Below, piece after piece: positions 6,478 through 13,206 of a stretch of 14,784 bases of DNA. The notes beneath the pieces are model-generated. The model worked only from the letters and a program-made list of their open reading frames with translations. It was not told the DNA's origin and ran no database searches. The DNA comes from WJMT01 sp964611275 (GTDB lineage Bacteria > Acidobacteriota > Aminicenantia > Aminicenantales > Aminicenantaceae): assembly GCA_964611275.1 (NCBI GenBank), contig CAZSZS010000138.1, forward strand, positions 1 to 14,784. Direction: 5' to 3'. Each line of letters begins with the position of its first letter. Positions within the stretch are counted from its first letter, which is position 1. Both the position numbers and the translations under genes were made by a program.

Positions 6478-8130
6478 ATGAAATTCCTTAAAGTCTTTAC
6501 CAATTCCCTCATCAGCGGAATTTTTTTTTCCGCTCTGTTAGCCCTCCTGACCTATAACTTGAACACAGACATGCCTTTGAAGGCAGGCTCCTTCATCCCT
6601 TTTTTACTTTTTCTCTGCCTTGTCTACGGGATAGCCTGTGCCCTCATATGTATCATCTTCTTTTTTATAATCCAGTTTTTTTCCGGAAAGAAAATAAATG
6701 TCTCCTTTGTATCCCCGTCATTTCTTTTCGCCAGCTCCATAATCATTGTCTTTGTTTACCTTATTCTATTCAGAGCAAACCACAGACTCTTCAGAAGCCT
6801 TCTCAGCCCGGAGATATCCCAGCTCACCCGAGGGCAGAGCCTGAGCCTTTTCTTTGCCGTTGTCACAGGCCTTGCTTCTTTTTTATTTTTTATCATCTAC
6901 AAAAAAAAATATGTTTTCCTGATCATCTATTTTTGCGTACTCGTGCTTATCACAGGATATTCTTTTTACCTACGGGCTTCCTATCCAAAACCTGAAAAAG
7001 TCAGCAAAATAGCTGAGTTGGATGCAAAACCCCTGGATATGAAAATCACAATCATAGGGATGGAAGGCTTGAGTTTTGATTTCATCATACCTCTCATAAG
7101 CGAAGAAAAACTCCCTAATTTTTCATGGCTTATGGAAGCAGGCAGCTGGGGAAAACTCGAAAATTTCACGCCGACTGAGCTTGTTATTTTAAACAAATCA
7201 TTCAACACCGGAAAACTTCCCTACAAACACGGACAGGTCTCGAGTGAGAAATGTCTTGTTGTGCCCCTTAATAGGGAAGTACATGCCATTCCCAGGTTTA
7301 TTCTATTCAAACAACTGGAAAGAATAGGGCTGATAAAAAGCCTTGCTTATGAGGCGCCAAAAAAGACAAAGGATATATGGGAGATCCTTGAGAACAACAA
7401 AACACCTTATTTAAAAAAAGACGAAAACTACCGCATCCAGGATACCGGCCCATTATCTCCAAATACCAAAAGCCTCTTGACCCGTTTCTTTGAGGGGATA
7501 GACTTTGAATCCGATGAAATCCTTATGACCGCAAAAAGCGCGTTTGTTTCGGATGTGCAGTTTCTAGAGTCCGCAGAAAAAGAAACAAAGAAAACAAATC
7601 CAGATATCGTTTATATTTTACTCAGGGGAATCAATCTGGTCGAAAAATATTTCTACAAATACAGCTTTCCGGATCTGTTCGAAGAAGTCAACCAGGAGGA
7701 AATCAGCAAATACGGTTCCATAATAGAAAGGTATTATCAATTCTATGATGAGGTCATTGGAAAGTATCTCGCAGCCAAGAAAGATAATGAGCTGCTTGTG
7801 GTTTTCTCCCATCACGGGATAGATTATCTTCCTATCTGGAAAAGAATGGTGGAGCTGGCCCTGGGAAATCCAAAAATCTCTGCCTATCACGAAAACGCTC
7901 CTAAAGGAGTCGTGTTTTTCTATGGGAAGAGCATATCACCGGGGAAAAATATCGAGGACATGAAAATCATAGACATGGCCCCCACCTTTCTTCATTATCT
8001 GGGACTCCCACTGGGAAAAGACATGGATGGCATTGTGAACAGTTCAATATTTAAATCTAGTTTTAACATAGAAAACCCTGTCCTCTATATTTCTTCTTAC
8101 GAAGAAGTCGAGATCAAAAAACGCCAATAG
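6478..8130 (+). CDS. Membrane-anchored AlkP-superfamily domain protein, likely catalytically degenerate
   Basis: Protein of 550 residues with about five N-terminal membrane helices (roughly 7-25, 38-68, 80-98, 120-140, 144-163). A domain of the type I phosphodiesterase/sulfatase fold follows (188-515) and should face the periplasm. The fold is recognisable from IIGMEG (192-197), LPNFSWLMEAGSWGKL (212-227), PTELVILNKSFNTG (232-245) followed by LPYKHG, GINLVEKYFYKY (384-395), VVFSHHGIDY (441-450) and IIDMAPTFLHYLGLP (497-511). The catalytic positions are altered. Expected metal Asp is Glu196, the Thr/Ser nucleophile is Leu235, the D-x3-H pair is Asn386 and Lys390, and the Asp of S-D-H-G is His445; His446 and His471 remain. 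A binding or regulatory role is more likely than hydrolysis, but this is inference. It is monocistronic, convergent with lepB and divergent from the SAM hydrolase gene. Confidence 0.75.
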   Translation: MKFLKVFTNSLISGIFFSALLALLTYNLNTDMPLKAGSFIPFLLFLCLVYGIACALICIIFFFIIQFFSGKKINVSFVSPSFLFASSIIIVFVYLILFRANHRLFRSLLSPEISQLTRGQSLSLFFAVVTGLASFLFFIIYKKKYVFLIIYFCVLVLITGYSFYLRASYPKPEKVSKIAELDAKPLDMKITIIGMEGLSFDFIIPLISEEKLPNFSWLMEAGSWGKLENFTPTELVILNKSFNTGKLPYKHGQVSSEKCLVVPLNREVHAIPRFILFKQLERIGLIKSLAYEAPKKTKDIWEILENNKTPYLKKDENYRIQDTGPLSPNTKSLLTRFFEGIDFESDEILMTAKSAFVSDVQFLESAEKETKKTNPDIVYILLRGINLVEKYFYKYSFPDLFEEVNQEEISKYGSIIERYYQFYDEVIGKYLAAKKDNELLVVFSHHGIDYLPIWKRMVELALGNPKISAYHENAPKGVVFFYGKSISPGKNIEDMKIIDMAPTFLHYLGLPLGKDMDGIVNSSIFKSSFNIENPVLYISSYEEVEIKKRQ

Positions 8131-8166
8131 CCTTGAATTTAAATCCGTATTTTGCTCGGGGAGGGA

Positions 8167-8883
8167 TTAGTGTATGATTTTGAACATGCGGTGCCATCTT
8201 GCCAGCACGATAAACTTTGTCAGCCTTCCAAGCCTGTCTCTAAGGCTTGTTTTCAGATAGGCATCCCTTTCAGCTTTATAGGAAAAATAAATGATCCAGG
8301 GCTTTCCCTTTATATATTTGATAGGAAGAGTGCCCCAGTATCGGCTGTCCAGGCTGTTGTCTCTGTTATCACCTAGAACAAAACACTGGCCGGGAGGCAC
8401 TGTGAAGGGACCAAAATTATCTCTTATGTAATCATCATAATGATAGGAATTATCCTCTGTAAATATTTGATCATCATTATGGACTTTATAATCCTCACTG
8501 ATGGGTTCCCCATTTACGTAGACCTGTTTATCCACAATCTTTATTTCATCCCCCTCCAGTCCTATCAATCTCTTAACAAAATCTTTTGAAAGCTCATTGG
8601 GGTACTTGAAGACAACAATGTCTCCTCTTTCCATTTTTTTATTGGGCAGAAGGGTGTCTTCAAAGGCAAAAAGGGGCTCTGTGTACGCAAATTTATTGAC
8701 CAGAAGAAAATCACCCACCAATAATGTATCTTCCATTGAGCCTGTGGGTATCTGAAAAGCCTGGACTATGAATGTCATAACAAAAAAAACGAAAAGAGCG
8801 GTTTCCACAATCAGTTCAAAATACTCTCTGAAAGTGCCTGCTTTTCTTTCTTTCTTCTTTTTTTCCTTTTTTTCTTTTTCCAT
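8167..8883 (-). CDS. lepB: Signal peptidase I
   Basis: Inner-membrane serine protease that removes signal peptides from exported proteins. The chosen start gives 238 residues. A strongly charged Lys/Glu-rich cytoplasmic end (1-14) precedes one membrane helix (about 22-43). The catalytic Ser49 sits in QIPTGSMEDTL (44-54), and the general-base Lys104 in DFVKRLIGLEGDEI (101-114). GDNRDNSLDSRYWG (171-184) is the family's C-terminal signature box. A GTG at 8916 would add 11 residues in frame. I prefer the ATG at 8883 because a good promoter (TTGAAG, 17 bases, TATATT) lies across 8926-8898 and would overlap the longer frame. The gene is convergent with the AlkP-fold gene, with a 36-base gap. It follows ychF on the same strand but has its own promoter. 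Confidence 0.95.
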   Translation of the reverse strand: MEKEKKEKKKKERKAGTFREYFELIVETALFVFFVMTFIVQAFQIPTGSMEDTLLVGDFLLVNKFAYTEPLFAFEDTLLPNKKMERGDIVVFKYPNELSKDFVKRLIGLEGDEIKIVDKQVYVNGEPISEDYKVHNDDQIFTEDNSYHYDDYIRDNFGPFTVPPGQCFVLGDNRDNSLDSRYWGTLPIKYIKGKPWIIYFSYKAERDAYLKTSLRDRLGRLTKFIVLARWHRMFKIIH

Positions 8884-8897
8884 TTTATAGAAAATGT

Positions 8898-8926
8898 AAT
8901 ATAACTCAAAAAACACAATTCTTCAA
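8898..8926 (-). promoter_or_regulatory. Putative lepB promoter
   Basis: Minus strand: -35 TTGAAG (8926-8921), a 17-base spacer, and -10 TATATT (8903-8898). The predicted start near 8891 leaves a leader of about 8 bases before the ATG at 8883, too short to hold a normal ribosome binding site. Confidence 0.55.
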
Positions 8927-8953
8927 GTTTGTTTTACTAAATATTAATCTTGG

Positions 8954-9008
8954 TTATTCACGAGCCGAGGTTGCTGCAGATGCGGGCGCAGGGTAATTTT
9001 ATGAATAA
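8954..9008. repeat. Inverted repeat around a GC-rich core between ychF and lepB
   Basis: TTATTCA (8954-8960) and TGAATAA (9002-9008) are perfect 7-base arms around a core. The 33 bases 8961-8993 contain 24 G or C, in contrast to the AT-rich flanks. Inside it, CTGC and GCAG can pair on the minus strand. It immediately follows the ychF stop, so it may be a terminator-like or processing structure, but there is no T-run. Confidence 0.35.
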
Positions 9009-10085
9009 TTAAGATTTGGCGAAGCGGAAGTAGAGCACATCCCCGTCCTGCACCAAATAGTCTTTCCCTTCAAGCCTTATGCTCCCTGTCTTCCTTGCTT
9101 CCTGAAAGGATCCCTGCGCTAATAAATCATCCCACTGGATCACTTCCGCGCGGATAAATCCTTTTTCAATATCCGTATGGATTTTCCCTGCGGCTTGAAG
9201 CGCTGATGAATTCCTTTTTAGGGTCCATGATTTGACTTCTTCCTTCCCTACTGTAAAAAAAGTGATCACATCCATCAGCTCATAAGAAGACTTTAAAAAC
9301 CTTGAGATACTGAGCTCCTCAAGCCCGAATTCTTCCATAAAAGCATTTCTGTCTTCTCCCTCAAGCTCAAGGATTTCAGACTCAATTTTTCCGCAGTAAG
9401 CAAGAACACAGGTTCCCTTCTCATCCGGAGAATATAATTTCTCCGGCTCTTTTATAAGCCGAATGTCCTGTTCATCCACATTGATGATATGGAGAAGAGG
9501 CTTCTGGCTCAAAAAAGCAAAATTTTTTATAAGCTTCTCTTCGGCCGGCTTGAGGCTCAACTGCCTTATGGAAACTCCTTTCTCCAGGCTTTCCTTTATC
9601 CCCTCTAAAATTTCCTTTTCCTTTGTTCCCTCTGGTGATTTTGTTTTCTCAAGTTCCTTTTCAAGCCTTTCCATTCTGCCTTCAACGGATATAAGGTCAG
9701 CCAGCACGATCTCCTCTTCGATTGATTTTATATCAAAAGCTGCTTCGATCTTCTCTCTGTGATGAGGAACCTCTATATTTTTGAAACCTCTCACTACATG
9801 AGTCAATCCGTCTGCCTTCCTTAAGTAATCAAGATAAGATTCGTTCTTGATCTCTCCGTAAGACACTCCCGCAAGGTCTATATAATCCATTTGGGCACTG
9901 ATTTTTTCTTTTTCAGGAAAAAGCCGGCTCAACTTGTCCAATCTCTCATCCGGAACCGGACAAGTCCTGGCATTCGGTTCTTTTTTCCCCTGGTCATAAC
10001 TCTTCACTTCGATTCTGGCTCCGGTCAAAAGGTTAAACAGAGTGGTCTTTCCAGTTTTGGGATAACCGAAGAGAGTGAAATTCAT
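9009..10085 (-). CDS. YchF-type P-loop ATPase/GTPase, divergent form (DUF933/TGS C-terminus)
   Basis: Obg-family P-loop NTPase of 358 residues, close to the usual YchF length of about 363. The G1 loop is GYPKTGKTT (7-15), where typical YchF has a PNVGKST-like loop. G3 is DLAG (70-73). The G4 position is NVDE (202-205) instead of NKxD; this is the YchF hallmark associated with ATP over GTP preference. A helical coiled-coil insert lies at about 122-185 (for example MERLEKELEKTK). The C-terminal TGS-like domain spans 272-356 (ITFFTVGKEEVKSWTLKRN through DGDVLYFRF). Family members bind ribosomes and modulate translation or stress responses. The variant G1 loop suggests a YchF paralogue, so I leave the symbol blank. 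It is divergent from tgt, with a 62-base shared control region. Confidence 0.85.
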   Translation of the reverse strand: MNFTLFGYPKTGKTTLFNLLTGARIEVKSYDQGKKEPNARTCPVPDERLDKLSRLFPEKEKISAQMDYIDLAGVSYGEIKNESYLDYLRKADGLTHVVRGFKNIEVPHHREKIEAAFDIKSIEEEIVLADLISVEGRMERLEKELEKTKSPEGTKEKEILEGIKESLEKGVSIRQLSLKPAEEKLIKNFAFLSQKPLLHIINVDEQDIRLIKEPEKLYSPDEKGTCVLAYCGKIESEILELEGEDRNAFMEEFGLEELSISRFLKSSYELMDVITFFTVGKEEVKSWTLKRNSSALQAAGKIHTDIEKGFIRAEVIQWDDLLAQGSFQEARKTGSIRLEGKDYLVQDGDVLYFRFAKS

Positions 10086-10102
10086 GATCCGTACCTTTTT
10101 AT

Positions 10103-10111
10103 ATTATAACA
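10103..10111 (-). promoter_or_regulatory. Extended -10 promoter of the ychF-like gene
   Basis: Minus strand TGT TATAAT, a consensus extended -10 element with no recognisable -35. The start is predicted near 10096, about 11 bases before the ATG at 10085. That lies inside AAAAAGG, the only Shine-Dalgarno-like sequence present. Confidence 0.55.
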
Positions 10112-10113
10112 TG

Positions 10114-10125
10114 GGGGAGGTCCCC
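10114..10125. promoter_or_regulatory. Possible operator between the divergent ychF-like and tgt promoters
   Basis: GGGGA-GG-TCCCC is a perfect inverted repeat with 5-base arms. It sits between the two divergent -10 elements, where -35 regions would normally be; neither promoter has a good -35. A regulator bound here could act on both genes. This is inference from position only. Confidence 0.35.
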
Positions 10126-10132
10126 AAATATA

Positions 10133-10141
10133 TGGTATACT
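10133..10141 (+). promoter_or_regulatory. Extended -10 promoter of the tgt operon, apparently leaderless
   Basis: TGG TATACT forms a strong extended -10 element. With standard spacing, transcription would begin at 10148, exactly the A of the tgt ATG. An in-frame TGA at 10142-10144 rules out a more upstream start, and no Shine-Dalgarno sequence is near the ATG. Confidence 0.6.
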
Positions 10142-10147
10142 TGATTC

Positions 10148-11266
10148 ATGCCCAAAACATTTGAGGTAAAAGCCACACACAAAAACTCATCTGCCAGGCT
10201 CGGCATCATCCACACTCCCCACGGCCCCATACAAACACCAGCCTTTGCTCCTGTCGGAAGCCAGGGCACCATCAAATCCCTCCCCCACTCCATAGTCAAA
10301 GAACTGGGTGCCCAGCTGATACTGATAAACGCATACCATCTCTATCTCAGACCCGGAATGGACGTGATTAAAAAAATGGGAGGAATCCATTCTTTTATTT
10401 CCTGGGACAGGCCTATCCTCTCTGACAGCGGAGGATACCAAATATACAGTCTTTCTCCGCTTGTAAAAATAAAAGAAGACGGAGTCAGGTTTTCTTCCCA
10501 TCTCGACGGGGCCAGAATATTCGTCACTCCCAAAGACATCATTGATATCCAGATGACTCTGGGAACGGATATTATGATGCCTCTGGACTATTTCGTGCCC
10601 TACCCGTACAAAAAAAAAGAATTAACCGAAGCAGCGTCCCTCACTTCAAAATGGGCCCGTCTGTCCAGAGAACATTTCCTGAAAATGAACACATCCCAAC
10701 AACTTTGGGGCATCACGCAGGGAAGTATCGAATGGGAGCTCAGGAAGAAGAGCATTCGGGAAATGACTGAGATCGGTTTTGACGGTTATGCTCTGGGAGG
10801 ACTTGGGATCGGTGAGCCAAAAACTCAATTTTTTGATGTCGTTGAAAAATCAACCTCCGTTCTCCCCAGGGATAAACCCAGGTATCTCATGGGAATCGGC
10901 TATATTGAAGACATCATCAAAGCCGTGGAACTGGGAGTCGATTTCTTCGACTGCGTTCTCCCCACAAGGAATGCGCGTAACGGAACCCTCTTCACCAGTA
11001 AGGGAAAACTGGTGATAAAAAATAAAAAATATGAATCGGATTCCAGGCCTTTGGATGAAAATTGTTCCTGTTATACCTGCCGGAATTTTTCCAGAGCTTA
11101 TCTGCGCCATCTTTACGAACGAAATGAAATAAGCTCATCCATACTCAATACAATCCATAACCTTCATTTTTACCTTGACATCTTTAATAAAATTAGGCAA
11201 GCTATTCAAACAAATTCGCTTAACAGACTTAAAGAAAAAGTATTAAATAAAGAGGAAGATCAATGA
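10148..11266 (+). CDS. tgt: tRNA-guanine transglycosylase (queuosine pathway)
   Basis: Cytoplasmic enzyme that swaps guanine 34 for preQ1 in tRNAs with GUN anticodons, a key step to queuosine. Its 372 residues are a normal length, in a TIM-barrel fold. Visible features are ILINAYHLYLRPG (58-70), LSDSGGYQ (91-98) with Asp93 in the active site, GITQGS (188-193), ALGGLGIGEP (215-224) and FFDCVLPTRNARNG (266-279) with nucleophile Asp268. The zinc site is Cys306, Cys308, Cys311 and His337 (the CxCxxC set plus His, spaced as in characterised enzymes). The start is fixed because an in-frame stop lies 4-6 bases upstream. The gene heads the tgt-yajC-secD-secF operon, an arrangement common in bacteria. 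Its stop overlaps the yajC start (ATGA). Confidence 0.97.
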   Translation: MPKTFEVKATHKNSSARLGIIHTPHGPIQTPAFAPVGSQGTIKSLPHSIVKELGAQLILINAYHLYLRPGMDVIKKMGGIHSFISWDRPILSDSGGYQIYSLSPLVKIKEDGVRFSSHLDGARIFVTPKDIIDIQMTLGTDIMMPLDYFVPYPYKKKELTEAASLTSKWARLSREHFLKMNTSQQLWGITQGSIEWELRKKSIREMTEIGFDGYALGGLGIGEPKTQFFDVVEKSTSVLPRDKPRYLMGIGYIEDIIKAVELGVDFFDCVLPTRNARNGTLFTSKGKLVIKNKKYESDSRPLDENCSCYTCRNFSRAYLRHLYERNEISSSILNTIHNLHFYLDIFNKIRQAIQTNSLNRLKEKVLNKEEDQ

Positions 11267-11601
11267 TGATTTTAGGCAGTTTAATGACATTAGTCGGTCA
11301 GGCTCAGCCTGCATCCCCTGGCGGAGGCAGTTTTATCACGGCCATAATTCCTTTTGTTCTTGTCTTTGTTATTTTTTATTTACTGATCATTCTCCCCTCA
11401 AGAAGAAAACAAAAAAAGCACCAGCAGATGGTCGACGAATTAAAGCCCGGAGACAAAATAATAACCACAGGCGGAATACATGGAACGGTTATGGGTGTTC
11501 AGCAGGATAAAATTGAGATAAAGATTTCCGCCAATGTTAAAATCGACATATCGAAAAATGCCGTGGCTGTTATTCAAAACAAAGATGCGAGTACTAAATA
11601 A
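11263..11601 (+). CDS. yajC: Sec translocase accessory protein YajC
   Basis: Small inner-membrane protein of 112 residues that associates with SecD-SecF and the Sec channel. It has a short N-terminal segment, one membrane helix (about 24-44, ending in ILP), the conserved basic stretch SRRKQKKHQQM (46-56), and the family signature LKPGDKIITTGGIHGTV (60-76) in the cytoplasmic domain. The ATG at 11263 overlaps the tgt stop as ATGA, and AGGA lies 6 bases before it. A second ATG directly follows at 11266, so either could serve. secD starts 49 bases after the stop. Confidence 0.95.
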   Translation: MMILGSLMTLVGQAQPASPGGGSFITAIIPFVLVFVIFYLLIILPSRRKQKKHQQMVDELKPGDKIITTGGIHGTVMGVQQDKIEIKISANVKIDISKNAVAVIQNKDASTK

Positions 11602-11650
11602 TTGCCTCCCCTGACGTAAAAACCATATGAAAGATTAAATAAGACAGAAG

Positions 11651-13204
11651 ATGAAAAAGAAATTACGCTGGAAGGTCATCCTGGTCCTCGCTGTACTAGG
11701 GCTCTCTGTTTATTTGGCCACCCCCCCTAAAGATAAAATACATCTCGGTCTTGATTTGCGGGGAGGAATGCACCTTGTTCTACAGGTGATGACAGACGAC
11801 TCCATCAGAACTGAAACGGATCAGCAAATCTCCCGGTTAAGGCAGTCCCTTGAAAAAGAAAACATCTCCTTTGACTCCATCGTTAAAACAGAGAACAAAG
11901 TCGGAGAGTTTACTGTTCAGGAAATCGCCCCGGAAGAACAGGGAAAGGTAAGAGAGATACTGGATGGTGAGTTCAAAGAGTGGAGCCACAGGGCTATTGG
12001 CGATAACATCAACGTAACCATGAATCCCGGTGTTGCGACCTATCTTAGGGACCAGGCAGTCCGGCAGTCTTTAGAGACCATAGGAAACAGGGTCGACGAG
12101 CTCGGCCTCACAGAACCCACGATCCAGCGTCAAGGCCTTTCCGGAGACAGGATCATCGTCGAACTTCCCGGCGTCGAAGACCCGGACCGGGTGAAAGAAA
12201 TATTAAAGACAACAGCCCGGCTGGAATTCAGACTTGTCAAAGGAGGGCCTGCTCCCGACAGAGACACTCTTTTACAGGAATACGGAGGAGACGTTCCTGC
12301 AAACATGGAAGTGCTGAGAGGAGATCCCAAAAGAACGGAAGGGGATTTTTACCTTGTTAGTGACATAGCAGAAATCGTCGGAGAAGACCTCAGAAACGCT
12401 TATGCTTCTACTGACGAATGGAACAATCCTGCCGTGTCCTTCACGCTGAATCCCGAAGCTTCAAAAAGATTCGCCCAATTAACCGAAAAAAATATCGGAA
12501 AACCTCTGAGCATTGTTCTGGATAACAAAATACAGGAGGTTGCGACCATTGAAGACCGTATCCCGGGTTCCGGAATCATCCGCGGAAGATTTGCCCGTGA
12601 AGAAGCAGAGGATATCGCCCTTGTATTAAAAGCCGGCGCTCTTCCTGCCAGCATCAAATTCCTTGAAGACAGGACCATAGGCCCCTCTCTGGGAGCAGAC
12701 TCGATCAGAAAAGGCCTTCGATCCATTATCCTGGCTCTTATTCTGATCATGGTCTTTATGGCTCTCTATTACCGGATGTCCGGATTAAACGCGATTGTCG
12801 CTCTTATTTTAAATATCCTTATCATCGGAGGCGTGCTGGCCTACCTTAAAGCCAATCTGACTCTCCCGGGGATGGCCGGCATCATACTCACAGTGGGTAT
12901 GGCAGTTGATGCGAATGTTCTGGTCTTTGAAAGAATCAGAGAAGAGCTGGCTCAAGGGAAAAGTGTCATAAGCTCCATTGCGTCCGGCTTTTCCAGAGCA
13001 TTCCGAACCATCTTGGATGCCAATATCACAACAGTTATTGCAGCTATCTTTCTTTTTCAATTCGGAACCGGCCCTATTAAAGGATTCGCTGTCACTCTTA
13101 TTATCGGAATAACAGCAAGTATGTTTACAGCCGTGTTTGTATCCCGGCTGATCTTTGACCTAACCATTACCAGAAAGAGACAGAAAAAGGACTTAAGCAT
13201 ATAA
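11651..13204 (+). CDS. secD: Protein translocase subunit SecD
   Basis: RND-superfamily membrane protein of 517 residues that, with SecF, uses the proton gradient to pull exported proteins through the Sec channel on the periplasmic side. The first membrane helix is at about 7-23. The D1 motif HLGLDLRGGMHLVLQV lies at 31-46. The large periplasmic head (about 47-350) includes IGNRVDELGLTEPTIQRQG (144-162), a conserved SecD segment. Five more helices follow from about 355 to 505. TM4 has the hallmark TVGMAVDANVLVFERIREEL (414-433), whose Asp420 is the likely proton-pathway residue. Length is typical of bacteria with separate secD and secF. The upstream Shine-Dalgarno is weak. secF starts 2 bases after the stop. 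Confidence 0.97.
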   Translation: MKKKLRWKVILVLAVLGLSVYLATPPKDKIHLGLDLRGGMHLVLQVMTDDSIRTETDQQISRLRQSLEKENISFDSIVKTENKVGEFTVQEIAPEEQGKVREILDGEFKEWSHRAIGDNINVTMNPGVATYLRDQAVRQSLETIGNRVDELGLTEPTIQRQGLSGDRIIVELPGVEDPDRVKEILKTTARLEFRLVKGGPAPDRDTLLQEYGGDVPANMEVLRGDPKRTEGDFYLVSDIAEIVGEDLRNAYASTDEWNNPAVSFTLNPEASKRFAQLTEKNIGKPLSIVLDNKIQEVATIEDRIPGSGIIRGRFAREEAEDIALVLKAGALPASIKFLEDRTIGPSLGADSIRKGLRSIILALILIMVFMALYYRMSGLNAIVALILNILIIGGVLAYLKANLTLPGMAGIILTVGMAVDANVLVFERIREELAQGKSVISSIASGFSRAFRTILDANITTVIAAIFLFQFGTGPIKGFAVTLIIGITASMFTAVFVSRLIFDLTITRKRQKKDLSI

Positions 13205-13206
13205 AG

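Noticed and set aside
8131..8166. Terminator between the convergent AlkP-fold gene and lepB
   Set aside because: The 36-base gap contains only a short ATTTAAAT palindrome and no GC stem with a T-run.
8820..8883. T-rich tract on the plus strand as a repeat or terminator
   Set aside because: It is the coding sequence for the Lys/Glu-rich N-terminus of signal peptidase I (AAA/GAA codons read in reverse).
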